Assembly (NCBI RefSeq): GCF_023887685.1 | Contig: NZ_JAMWMR010000031.1 | Location: 1 to 63,357, forward strand | Source: Streptomyces macrolidinus | Lineage (GTDB): Bacteria; Actinomycetota; Actinomycetes; Streptomycetales; Streptomycetaceae | Direction of reading: 5' to 3' | DNA length: 63,357 nt | In this document: in pieces, positions 1 through 7,700 of the stretch | Layout: each line of letters starts with the position of its first letter | Numbering within the stretch: the stretch's first letter is position 1 | Notes under the pieces: model-generated | Seen by the model: only the letters and a program-made list of their open reading frames with translations | Told to the model about the DNA's origin: nothing | The model's database searches: none | Made by a program: the position numbers and the translations under genes

Positions 1-237
1 TGCCAGGGCCAGCGCGTTCACCGCCTGACCGCGGTCCTCGCTGTCGGCCATGTCGGCCATGTCGGCCAGCCAGGGCAGCGCCGCGAAGCCGGCCGAGTAG
101 ACGCTGCCCTGATGGCACAGCGCCGACCACAGGTCGCTCCACAGCTCGGGCTTCGGTTCCGAGGCGATCCGGTCCAACAACATGGGTATGTCTTGCGCGG
201 AGCCGTAGGCATGGCTGAGTCGCGACCAATCCGTCAT
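1..237 (-). CDS. Hypothetical protein, N-terminal part only
   Basis: The ATG lies at 237 and the frame runs off the left edge with no stop, so only 79 residues are visible. They form helical, Leu/Ala/Trp-rich sequence (LSHAYGSAQDIPMLLDRI, then a LWSDLWSALCHQGSVYSA stretch) of a kind I associate with uncharacterised HEAT-like streptomycete proteins; that link is from memory. A 9-base direct repeat at 43-68 encodes three consecutive Met-Ala-Asp units. The gene is divergent from the downstream methyltransferase. No function can be assigned. Confidence 0.6.
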   Translation of the reverse strand, partial: MTDWSRLSHAYGSAQDIPMLLDRIASEPKPELWSDLWSALCHQGSVYSAGFAALPWLADMADMADSEDRGQAVNALALA

Positions 238-317
238 GCCGGGATCCAACCAGCCAGAACAGCAACAGCCGCGGGGCGAATCCCGCGTGCCCCCCTTCCG
301 CTGCCAGGAGAATCGCC

Positions 318-1100
318 ATGACCACCACGTTCCGTCCCGACTTCGGGCTCACCGCGCAGGACTACGGTCGCCACCGTGCCGGATTCCCGCCGCAGATCGT
401 CGCTCATCTGTACCGGCACGGCATCGCCTTCCCCGGCAAGGACGTGCTCGACCTCGGGACCGGTACCGGCGCCCTTGCCCGGCTGTTCGCGCGTGCCGGG
501 GCGCGGGTGACCGGTCTGGACCCGGCGAAGCCGCTGCTCGAGCAGGCTCGGGAGCTGGACAGGGAAGCCGGAGTGGAGATCGACTACCGGGTGGGCACGG
601 CGGAGTCGACGGGGCTGCCGGACGAGTCGTACGACGTGGTGAGCGCCGGTCAGTGCTGGCACTGGTTCGACGCGCCGAAGGCCGCCGCCGAGGTGCGGCG
701 GCTGCTGCGGCCCGGCGGCCGGGCCGTCATCGCCCACTTCGACTGGCTGCCGCTGCCGGGCAACGTGGTCGAGGCGACCGAGGAGCTGATCCTCTCCGCC
801 AACCCGGCCTGGACGATGGGCGGCGGCACCGGCCTGTACCCGCGCTGGCTGACCGACCTGGCGACCGCGGGCTTCACCGGTATCGAGACCTTCTCCTTCG
901 ACCTCGCCGTGCCGTACTCGCCCACGGCGTGGCGGGGCCGGATCCGGGCCAGTGCCGGAGTCGCCGCCGCCCTGCCGCCGGACGAGGTGGAACGGTTCGA
1001 CGACGCCCTCGGCCGGGTGCTGCGCGACCGCTTCCCCGGTGAGGTTCTCGACGTCCCGCATCGCACCTGGGCCGTTGTGGCCACCCGCGGCGAGGACTGA
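318..1100 (+). CDS. Class I SAM-dependent methyltransferase
   Basis: 260 residues, the normal length for a small-molecule methyltransferase. The SAM-binding motif I is clear near residue 45 (VLDLGTGTGALARLF). An acidic motif II follows (VTGLDPAKPLLEQA), and AGQCWHWFDAPKAAAEVRRLL matches the type 11/25 methyltransferase pattern. An AGGAGA Shine-Dalgarno precedes the ATG at 318. It is probably a soluble cytoplasmic enzyme of unknown substrate. The gene stands alone, divergent from the partial gene at the left edge and about 100 bases before the MerR-PP2C gene. Confidence 0.85.
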   Translation: MTTTFRPDFGLTAQDYGRHRAGFPPQIVAHLYRHGIAFPGKDVLDLGTGTGALARLFARAGARVTGLDPAKPLLEQARELDREAGVEIDYRVGTAESTGLPDESYDVVSAGQCWHWFDAPKAAAEVRRLLRPGGRAVIAHFDWLPLPGNVVEATEELILSANPAWTMGGGTGLYPRWLTDLATAGFTGIETFSFDLAVPYSPTAWRGRIRASAGVAAALPPDEVERFDDALGRVLRDRFPGEVLDVPHRTWAVVATRGED

Positions 1101-1201
1101 CGCGTCCGACCGGCGCGCAGGCTTGGTTGACCTTCACCTTGGGGGAAGCCACAGCATCGGTGGGGCCGGGCGAAGCGCTCGGTACGAGGAAGGGGCGGGG
1201 C

Positions 1202-2308
1202 ATGGGGCTGCTGACCATCGGGGCGTTCGCGAAGGCGTCCCGGCTGTCGCCGAAGGCACTGCGGCTGTACGACGAACTCGGTCTGCTGGCCCCCGCTCGC
1301 GTCGACCCGGTCACCGGCTATCGCCTCTACGCGCCGGAGCAGTTGGACCAGGCCCGACTGGTCGCCTGGCTCCGGCGGATCGGGATGCCGCTGGCCCGTA
1401 TCCAGTACGTCTGCACGCTGGAGGCGGGCCCGGCGGCTCGCGAGGTCCGCGCGTACTGGGCCGCGGTCGAGGCCGACACCGCCGCGCGGCGGGACCTGGC
1501 CACCTTCCTCATCGACCATCTGACCTGGAAGGACCCCCTCATGACCGCGACCGCGAAGCCCCTGGGCATCCGTTACGCCGCGCTGTCCGACACCGGGCTC
1601 GTCCGTGAGAGCAACCAGGACACCGCCTACGCGGGCTCCCGGCTGCTCGCCGTCGCCGACGGGTTCGGCAGCGCGGGGGCACCCGCGAGCGCCGCAGCCG
1701 TCGACGCACTCAAGCGTCTGGAGACCGAGAGCATCCCGGCAGGCGATCTCCTCAACGTCCTGGAGGACGCCGTCGAACAGGCCGGGCGAGCCGTGCGGGG
1801 CGTCGCCGGGGCCGGAGCATGGCCGAAGGGTGCCGGTACGACCCTCACGGCGATGCTCTGGACCGGTTCGCATCTGGCCCTCGTCCACATCGGTGACTCG
1901 CGCGTCTACCTGCTGCGCGACGGGGAGTTGTTCCAGATCACCCATGACCACACCCTGGTGCAGTCGATGATCGACGAGGGGCGCCTCACCCCGGAGGAGG
2001 CCGCCTCGCATCCCCAACGGTCCCTGTTGGTACGGGGCTTGGGCGAGGGCGCCGACGGCACCCCCGAACTGCGCCTCCAGGACGCCCTGTCGGGAGACCG
2101 GTATCTGCTCTGTTCCGACGGTCTGTCCACCGTCGCGCCGACCGAGGAGATCCGCCGGGTGCTCACCGAGAGCGGCGAGCCCGACCGGGCGGTCCGCGAA
2201 CTGATCGCCCTCGCCAACGAGTCCGGTGGCCCCGACAACGTCAGTTGCGTGGTCGCCGATGTCGTGGAGCCGAGGCAGTGCACGTACAGGAACGTGGAGG
2301 CGATCTGA
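1202..2308 (+). CDS. MerR-type DNA-binding domain fused to PP2C-type phosphatase
   Basis: 368 residues with two domains. Residues 1-110 are a MerR-like winged helix (LTIGAFAKASRLSPKALRLY, then DPVTGYRLY and a helical dimerisation region). From about residue 125 a PP2C/Stp domain follows: RYAALSDTGLVRESNQD, ADGFG in place of the usual DGMG, VHIGDSRVYLL, CSDGLS and GGPDNVSCV, so the metal-binding aspartates are present. I chose ATG 1202 because GAGGAAGGGG lies just upstream; the longer frame from 1127 has no such signal. The layout suggests a regulator that binds DNA and either dephosphorylates Ser/Thr or uses the PP2C fold as a sensor. This is inference. It converges with the GntR gene, with 13 bases between them. 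Confidence 0.85.
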   Translation: MGLLTIGAFAKASRLSPKALRLYDELGLLAPARVDPVTGYRLYAPEQLDQARLVAWLRRIGMPLARIQYVCTLEAGPAAREVRAYWAAVEADTAARRDLATFLIDHLTWKDPLMTATAKPLGIRYAALSDTGLVRESNQDTAYAGSRLLAVADGFGSAGAPASAAAVDALKRLETESIPAGDLLNVLEDAVEQAGRAVRGVAGAGAWPKGAGTTLTAMLWTGSHLALVHIGDSRVYLLRDGELFQITHDHTLVQSMIDEGRLTPEEAASHPQRSLLVRGLGEGADGTPELRLQDALSGDRYLLCSDGLSTVAPTEEIRRVLTESGEPDRAVRELIALANESGGPDNVSCVVADVVEPRQCTYRNVEAI

Positions 2309-2321
2309 TCGCGGCTCCCCG

Positions 2322-3176
2322 TCACGAGGAGAGCGTCAGGTCCGTGGTGATCGTCTCCCACAGGGCGTCGAACCACTTCTGGGACTGGTCCACGAACGCC
2401 GCGTCCCGTCGGCCGGTGCGGCGTTCGAAGGAGAAGAGGAGGGACTTGGCGCCCAGGGTGTCGTACATCTCCAGCGTCCGGCTCTCCACCTGTTCCTCGC
2501 GCTTGGTGAGCATGTAGTACGCGAGCAGCGCCTCCGTTCCGTTGAGGAGGTACAGCTTCACCGGCGGGGTGAACGGCAGCGCGCGGAACGTCACACGGAC
2601 GTCGATGTCGTGCGAGGAGCGCAGGAGTTGGAGGTTGTGGCGCAGGACATGGCCCTGTGCGTTGCGCTGGTCCAGCCAGCGCTTGTGGACCGGGGCGTCC
2701 TCGCCTCCCGCGTCGACCGGGACGGGGAACGCCAGGTTGATGTCGCGGGACGGAAGCAGGATGCGGACGTCGATCGACACCGGGCGGATCCTGCCCTCGT
2801 GGATCAGCCGTACCGGTTCGCCCAGTGCCAGGGTCAGCGTCTCGGCGGTCAGACAGGCGGCGTCGATGCGCACATGCGGCGCGGCGAACGCCGCCGTGAC
2901 TCTCGGCGCGAGCCCGACCAGCGGCGACTGAGGCTCGTCCCTCGTCGGCCGGGGTTCGGCGATCCGGGGCGGGCTGCCCTTGCTGACATCGCTGAGCAGG
3001 CCGTCCCCCTGGAGGACGCGCAGGGCCTGGCGGACCGCGCCGCGCTCCACCTTGAACTCCTCGGCGAGTTCGGCCTGGGTCGGCAGGCGGTCGCCCGTCT
3101 TCAGGTCGCCGGTACGAATACGGGTCCGCAGGGCGTCGGCGATGTCCTCGGGCGAGAACCTTCCGCTGCCGTTCAC
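2322..3176 (-). CDS. GntR-family transcriptional regulator
   Basis: About 284 residues. The N-terminal 70 residues are a GntR winged helix-turn-helix (DIADALRTRIRTGDLKTGDRLP, then ELAEEFKVERGAVRQALRVL). The roughly 200-residue C-terminal region does not match FadR, HutC or MocR effector domains that I recognise. The frame opens at GTG 3200, but an AGGAGGAG sits 9 bases before GTG 3176, so I prefer that start. The gene is monocistronic, convergent with the MerR-PP2C gene, and its target is unknown. Confidence 0.85.
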   Translation of the reverse strand: MNGSGRFSPEDIADALRTRIRTGDLKTGDRLPTQAELAEEFKVERGAVRQALRVLQGDGLLSDVSKGSPPRIAEPRPTRDEPQSPLVGLAPRVTAAFAAPHVRIDAACLTAETLTLALGEPVRLIHEGRIRPVSIDVRILLPSRDINLAFPVPVDAGGEDAPVHKRWLDQRNAQGHVLRHNLQLLRSSHDIDVRVTFRALPFTPPVKLYLLNGTEALLAYYMLTKREEQVESRTLEMYDTLGAKSLLFSFERRTGRRDAAFVDQSQKWFDALWETITTDLTLSS

Positions 3177-3200
3177 TGCACCGTTCTCCTCCTGGGCCAC

Positions 3201-3609
3201 GCCTCTGACGCTACAACCAGCCTGTATCCGTGGGGAGTTGTGGAGTCAGGGTTGGCGCAGACGGACCACGTCGCGGACCGGCCGATTCGGTGGTCCCGAT
3301 GCCACGCGTCCGCACGGCGCCTTCAACTTGGCGCCATCTTGGGATAGTTCCGTGAAAGGTGGTTATGAGACATGTGGACGCGGAGATAAGTACGGGGAGT
3401 TGGTCGCCGACTTCTGCCAGGTCCCGGATGTACTGCCGACGAGGCTCCCTTCCAGAGGGGAGCCGGGAGCCCCGCCGGTCCGCGTCCTGCCGCACCACCA
3501 CAACTGAATCGCTCGAATCGCTCGAATCGCTACGGATGAACGGCACCAGGACAGCGGCCACCCACGCGCGCGGAAGGAGTACCCCCACCCCTCCCACGAG
3601 CCGCGAGGC
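3201..3609. other. Intergenic region with no convincing gene
   Basis: About 400 bases lie between the start of the GntR gene and the end of the Eis-like gene. A 128-residue minus-strand frame (3211-3597) has poor codon bias and looks spurious. A 51-codon plus-strand frame (GTG 3352 to stop 3507) has mostly G/C third positions and a weak GGGA 7 bases upstream, so it remains a low-probability small gene. At about 3506-3531 three copies of a 9-base unit based on GAATCGCTC stand in tandem. Confidence 0.4.
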
Positions 3610-4869
3610 TCAGAACATGTCCGGGCACCACGGTCGCCTGGACGTACGCAGCAGGGCGTCGGCGACCACGGCGGCGCCCTCTTGCTGTTCCCGCACCCGC
3701 CCGAGCGCCGCGAGCCGCACGGCGGACTCGTCGCCCAGCCACAGGGCGCCCAACTCGCCCACGGGCAAGGTCAATTGGGCGTCCTGGCCGGTCCGCGTGC
3801 ACCGCGCGCCGTCCGGCCCGGCCTCCAGGAGATAGCGGCCCCCGGTCAGGCCCGCCTCGTCCACCACGTCCAGTACGAGCGTGCCCGAGGTCGCGTACGT
3901 CCGTGCCTCCAGGGCCCGTGGGACGTCCAGGACGCGTACCCACAGCCAGTCGGCGTAGGTGGTGAGGCGAGCGGCGCGCGGGTCGGGCAGGAGGTGCGGC
4001 AGCAGGTCGTCCGGGGCGCGGTAGCCCGACTTCACCGTGGTGATCCAGTCGATGGAGCACAGGTAGTGCCACAGGGCGCGCTCGGCGGCCGGGCTCGTGG
4101 CGATCAGGCCCTTGACGGTCGCCGTGTTCCGGGGCCGCTTGTCGTCGTTCCAGCGGTCGTCGCACACATAGGCGGCGAGCCCCTCGACCTCGCCGGAGGC
4201 GCCGCGGTGGACGGCGTAGAAGGGCTCGCTCCAGGGCGTGCGGGCCAGGCGGATCTCGCCCGTGTTCACCCGCCACCAGCGGTCGTCGCGGTTGATGGCG
4301 CCGGGCTGCGTGCTCCGCAGGCGTTCGAAGAGTTCGGGGCCGAGCTTGCGGACCTCGGCGGGGTCCACGAGGTCGATCCGGCCGCCGTCGTCCGGGACGG
4401 GGCGGTGGCGGTCGAGGCCGGTGCGCGGGACGTCGATGGTCCACTCGGCGGCATGCGTGGCCGGGCCGAAGCCGTAGCGGCCGTAGATCGGGTACTCGGC
4501 GGCGATGAGCGTCGCCACGACATCGCCGCGCTCCTTCGCGGCGGCGAGGTCGAGCGCCATCATGCGCGTGAGCAGGCCCCGGCGGCGGTGCGTGGCGGTG
4601 ACCGTGACGTTGCTGATCGCATCGGCCGGGACGGGCCTGCCGCCGACCGCGGTCAACTCCTGCGCGAAGGAGCGGAACGTCGCCACACAGCGGCCGTCGT
4701 CGAAGGCGCCGAGGGTACGGGAGGGGACGAGATAGCTGCCGCGGTCGGCGAACTCGGCCTCGGTGGAGGCCGAGGAACGCAGGAACCCGGTGTTGAGGGC
4801 GCGGGTCCAGTCGGGGATGTCGCCCTCGGTGACGGGGCGTACGTCGATGTCGTGGGTGCGACGGCTCAT
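3610..4869 (-). CDS. Eis-like GNAT acetyltransferase
   Basis: 419 residues, the usual size of the three-domain Eis family. A GNAT core with VTATHRRRGLLTRMM (acetyl-CoA binding) and the Eis hallmark AAEYPIYGRYGFGPAT is followed by a second GNAT-like region and a sterol-carrier-like C-terminal domain. The chain ends in WCPDMF, and in Eis enzymes the terminal Phe carboxylate acts in catalysis. Eis proteins acetylate amines such as aminoglycosides or lysine-containing peptides; the substrate here is unknown. A 13-bp hairpin lies between its start and the upstream asparaginase gene. Confidence 0.85.
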   Translation of the reverse strand: MSRRTHDIDVRPVTEGDIPDWTRALNTGFLRSSASTEAEFADRGSYLVPSRTLGAFDDGRCVATFRSFAQELTAVGGRPVPADAISNVTVTATHRRRGLLTRMMALDLAAAKERGDVVATLIAAEYPIYGRYGFGPATHAAEWTIDVPRTGLDRHRPVPDDGGRIDLVDPAEVRKLGPELFERLRSTQPGAINRDDRWWRVNTGEIRLARTPWSEPFYAVHRGASGEVEGLAAYVCDDRWNDDKRPRNTATVKGLIATSPAAERALWHYLCSIDWITTVKSGYRAPDDLLPHLLPDPRAARLTTYADWLWVRVLDVPRALEARTYATSGTLVLDVVDEAGLTGGRYLLEAGPDGARCTRTGQDAQLTLPVGELGALWLGDESAVRLAALGRVREQQEGAAVVADALLRTSRRPWCPDMF

Positions 4870-4905
4870 GGGGTCACGCTAGACGTACGCCACGGGCCTG
4901 TCGCG

Positions 4906-4939
4906 GGGGTTTCGCGGCGCCACCGGGCCGCGAAACCCC
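4906..4939 (-). terminator. Hairpin downstream of the asparaginase gene
   Basis: GGGGTTTCGCGGC (4906-4918) pairs perfectly with GCCGCGAAACCCC (4927-4939) across an 8-base loop. It lies between the asparaginase stop and the Eis-like start in the direction of transcription. There is no U tract, as is common for GC-rich actinobacterial terminators. Confidence 0.65.
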
Positions 4940-4969
4940 TGGCCAGGCAGGTTCTGGAACGCCTAGGTC

Positions 4970-5953
4970 CTAGAACACCGCCCGTATCTCCCCCACCTCA
5001 CGGCCGCCGCCCAGCAGGGGTGCCTTGCCGATCCGTTCCAGCACCGGGCCCTCGACGCCCAGCAGGGGCAGGGCGCGCGCCAGTACCGGGCCGAGCGCGC
5101 GGACCGCGCCGTCGTCCACCTTGAAGGCCAGGGCCCGGCCGTCCGGCAGGGCCACCGCCTGGACGGCCTCCGCGCCCATCTTCGACAGGGCGCCGGGGAT
5201 CTCGCGCATCAGCCAGGTGTCGGGGCGGCGCGTGCCCGCCACGTACTCGGGGTGCGCGCGCATCGCGTCGGCCACGCGGCGCTCCGCCGTGCCCGGCGCC
5301 GCGAGGACGAAGGAGCGGAAGGCGCGGGCCAGGCCGACGAGGCTGATCGCCATCAGCGGGGCGCCGCAGCCGTCCGTACCGACCGCCGTCACAGGCTCCC
5401 CGGCGGCCTCCTCCACCACGGAGTGGATCAACCGCTGCAGCGGGTGGGCGGGGTCGAGGTAGGAGTCCAGCGGCCAGCCGCGCAGCGCGCACGCCGCCAG
5501 CATCGCCGTGTGCTTGCCGGAGCAGTTCATGGTGACCCGCTCACGTACGGCGCCCGAGGCCAGGTACGCCTCGGCCTCCGTCGGGTCCAGCGGAAGGTCC
5601 GGCGGGCACTGGAGCTGCGCCTCGGTGAGGTGATGCTCCGCGAGCAGCGTGCGCACCAGGTCCCGGTGGAAGGCCTCGCCCGAGTGGCTCGCGGCGGCGA
5701 TCGCCAGCCGCTCCCCGGTCAGCTCCAGGCCTGCCCGCAGCACACCGGCCGCCTGCATCGGCTTGTTGGAGGAGCGCGGGAAGACCGGCGCCGTCGCGTC
5801 CCCGAGTGCCGTCTCCACGCTGCCGTCGGCGGCCAGCACGACGAGGCTGCCCCGGTGGCGCCCTTCGACGAACCCGGAGCGTACGACCTCGGCGAGGACC
5901 GGGGGGACGGCGGACGGAGCGGACGGGGTGGTGATCTGGACAGCGGTGGACAT
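4970..5953 (-). CDS. Asparaginase (thermolabile/AnsA-like family)
   Basis: 327 residues. The sequence matches the asparaginase II/AnsA family that differs from E. coli AnsA/AnsB: EVVRSGFVEGRHRGSLVVL at the N-terminus, FPRSSNKPMQAAG, AAASHSGEAFHRDLV, MNCSGKHTAM (conserved Cys-Ser-Gly-Lys-His) and VGTDGCGAPLMA. It would hydrolyse asparagine to aspartate and ammonia in the cytoplasm. The ATG at 5953 has GAAGG upstream; the in-frame extension to 6130 is Pro/Gly-rich and unlikely to be translated. Hairpins flank the gene on both sides, so it is probably monocistronic. Confidence 0.88.
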   Translation of the reverse strand: MSTAVQITTPSAPSAVPPVLAEVVRSGFVEGRHRGSLVVLAADGSVETALGDATAPVFPRSSNKPMQAAGVLRAGLELTGERLAIAAASHSGEAFHRDLVRTLLAEHHLTEAQLQCPPDLPLDPTEAEAYLASGAVRERVTMNCSGKHTAMLAACALRGWPLDSYLDPAHPLQRLIHSVVEEAAGEPVTAVGTDGCGAPLMAISLVGLARAFRSFVLAAPGTAERRVADAMRAHPEYVAGTRRPDTWLMREIPGALSKMGAEAVQAVALPDGRALAFKVDDGAVRALGPVLARALPLLGVEGPVLERIGKAPLLGGGREVGEIRAVF

Positions 5954-6000
5954 GGGCGGTGGCCTTCGGGTCGACGGGGGGACCCGCCCGGCGCTTCCTG

Positions 6001-6060
6001 GCCCGGTGGGATCCCACCGGGCTCGGCACCGCGTACGGCCCGGGGGCGCCACCGGGCCGT
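6001..6060 (-). terminator. Two consecutive palindromes after rsiG
   Basis: Positions 6001-6022 form a perfect 22-base palindrome (GCCCGGTGGGA and its complement). Positions 6035-6043 (ACGGCCCGG) pair with 6052-6060 (CCGGGCCGT). Both lie just downstream of the rsiG stop and upstream of the asparaginase start, consistent with termination of rsiG transcription. Confidence 0.5.
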
Positions 6061-6126
6061 AAGGCGCCAGGGTTCCGGGGCCGCCGTGCGCGCTGGTGGG
6101 CCCCGGGTTCGCCGGAGCCCACCACG

Positions 6127-6774
6127 TCACATGAGCAGGTCGTCTACTTGTGCTTCTCCTTCACGGTACCTGCGCGCGATTTCGGCACTGCAGTCGTCCG
6201 CCGTGCGCTGCAACCGCTGCCGCCGCCGGGACGCCTGCTGCTCGTAGGCCACGAGACGGCCCAGGCCCGCGGCCAACTCCTCGTCCGTGCGCGCCAACAG
6301 GTCGGACAGCTCGACCTCGGCGAGCATCTCCGCCGCCAGCCGCCGGTACTCCTCACCGCGCGGTGTGCCGAGCGTCACATGACGGGCGGAGGAGCGCTGC
6401 CGGGCCGGAGTGTCCGCGAGGATCTCCGAGAGCCGCTCCACGACCCCCTCCGAGGCGGCCCGTCCGCCGCGCCGGGCCAGTTCGGCCCGCAGGATGTCGA
6501 TACGGCCCTGGAGCAGCCGCCGTACGTAGCTGAGGTCGGCCTCGTCCCGCTGGGCGTCCCGGCGCAGCGTGCGCAGCTCGGCCAGGCGCAGCGAGGACAA
6601 GCCGTCGTCCTCGGGAGGGTCCGCGGGCAGGCAACTGTCCGTACGCTGCACGGGCGGACGGATCTCGCCCGCGCTGCCCACGGACGTGCCCACGGACGGC
6701 CGGATCTCCCCCGTACTGCCCGTGCAAGCGGGCGCCACGACCCCGGGCGGCAGCCCGGTACTCGGTGTGCTCAT
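6127..6774 (-). CDS. rsiG: RsiG, c-di-GMP-binding anti-sigma factor for WhiG
   Basis: 215 residues, mostly helical. Two copies of the RsiG signature E(X)3S(X)2R(X)3Q(X)3D are present: E78-S82-R85-Q89-D93 (EADLSYVRRLLQGRID) and E178-S182-R185-Q189-D193 (EQQASRRRQRLQRTAD), exactly 100 residues apart. In characterised Streptomyces RsiG these twin motifs form a coiled-coil that binds a c-di-GMP dimer and holds the sporulation sigma factor WhiG. The first 45 residues are low-complexity with a repeated GEIRP element and are probably disordered. AGAGG precedes the ATG. WhiG is not in this window, so regulation acts in trans. Confidence 0.93.
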   Translation of the reverse strand: MSTPSTGLPPGVVAPACTGSTGEIRPSVGTSVGSAGEIRPPVQRTDSCLPADPPEDDGLSSLRLAELRTLRRDAQRDEADLSYVRRLLQGRIDILRAELARRGGRAASEGVVERLSEILADTPARQRSSARHVTLGTPRGEEYRRLAAEMLAEVELSDLLARTDEELAAGLGRLVAYEQQASRRRQRLQRTADDCSAEIARRYREGEAQVDDLLM

Positions 6775-7078
6775 GTACCTCTCAACCGTCCCCTCGACCG
6801 GCGCGGCACCCCACGGATACGCCGCAACACACGCATCGTGCCACCGTGAGTGGCCGTTGTGTGACCGAGTGCCCCCGATCAGCCCCAGATGGGGGCGTTA
6901 TGGACCAATGAGGACGCGTCCGGAAGAGAACCGGAAGAGAACCGGGCGGCAACACGGGGCACAGAGGCATCACCGATGCACAACGAGCCCGCGCGCATCA
7001 GGGAGTGGCGCCTTGGAGGGACCGGGGTTGCGTCGGCCCCTTTCGGGCGCCTCGGGGGCGCACGGCATCATGGTCCCC
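6775..7078. promoter_or_regulatory. Divergent rsiG-dtd intergenic region with 11-bp tandem repeat
   Basis: About 300 bases separate the divergent rsiG and dtd starts. CCGGAAGAGAA occurs twice in tandem at 6920-6930 and 6931-6941, followed by CCGGG. No gene is convincing here. The repeat could be a regulator site; this is inference. Confidence 0.35.
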
Positions 7079-7504
7079 ATGCGAGCGGTGGTGCAGAGGG
7101 TGGACGGCGCGAGCGTCGTCGTGGACGGCGAGACGGTCGGCGAGATCAGCGGCGAGGGGCTGTGCGTCCTCGTCGGGGTCACGCACGAGGACACCAAGGA
7201 GAAGGCGGCCCAGCTCGCCCGCAAGCTCTGGTCGATCCGGATGCTGCACGACGAGAAGTCCTGCTCCGACATCGACGCACCGCTCCTCGTGATCAGCCAG
7301 TTCACGCTCTACGGGGACGCCCGCAAGGGCCGTCGGCCCACCTGGAACGCGGCGGCTCCGGGCGAGGTCGCCGAGCCGCTGGTGGAGGAGGTCGTGGCGC
7401 AGCTCCGCGCGCTGGGCGCGACGGTCGCGACGGGCCGGTTCGGTGCGCGGATGCGGGTGGGGCTGACGAACGACGGCCCGTTCACGGTGCTGCTGGAGAT
7501 CTGA
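7079..7504 (+). CDS. dtd: D-aminoacyl-tRNA deacylase
   Basis: 141 residues, the expected length. It starts MRAVVQRVDGASVVVDGE, carries the catalytic-region SQFTLYGDARKGRRP and ends with the Gly-cis-Pro motif region TNDGPFTVLLEI. Dtd hydrolyses D-amino acids (and glycine misloaded on tRNA-Ala) from tRNA and proofreads translation in the cytoplasm. An alternative ATG at 7070 would add three residues. No Shine-Dalgarno is evident, so the mRNA may be leaderless or nearly so. Its stop lies 16 bases before a palindromic repeat element. Confidence 0.93.
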   Translation: MRAVVQRVDGASVVVDGETVGEISGEGLCVLVGVTHEDTKEKAAQLARKLWSIRMLHDEKSCSDIDAPLLVISQFTLYGDARKGRRPTWNAAAPGEVAEPLVEEVVAQLRALGATVATGRFGARMRVGLTNDGPFTVLLEI

Positions 7505-7520
7505 ACCGCCAGGCCCGGCC

Positions 7521-7700
7521 AAACGACAGACCCTAGGGCCTCTCGTTTGGATCATGCCGGGCTCGCGGGTCCTGGCACCGCACCTCGCCGCGTTGTCGTC
7601 GGTTGGCAGGGCTCCGCCCTGCCGCCCTCCTCCGCCTTGCGATGCACGGCACCAGGGCCCGCTCCCTGATCCGGCCTGATCCAAACGAAAGACCCTAGGG
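7521..7700. repeat. MITE-like palindromic element between dtd and ygfZ
   Basis: A left arm at 7531-7560 (begins CCCTAGGGCCTCTCGTTTGG) and the reverse complement of 7671-7700 (begins CCCTAGGGTCTTTCGTTTGG) match at 27 of 30 positions, giving a 170-bp element with terminal inverted repeats. The left end is itself palindromic about CCCTAGGG from 7521. An inner hairpin GGCAGGG/CCCTGCC lies near 7605-7622. It has no coding capacity. It fills the convergent gap, and the ygfZ stop (TAG, 7697-7695) lies inside its right end. Confidence 0.75.

Noticed and set aside
3211..3597. A 128-codon minus-strand frame
   Set aside because: Mixed third-position bases, no ribosome site, and its Ser-Asp repeats come from the tandem GAATCGCTC units.
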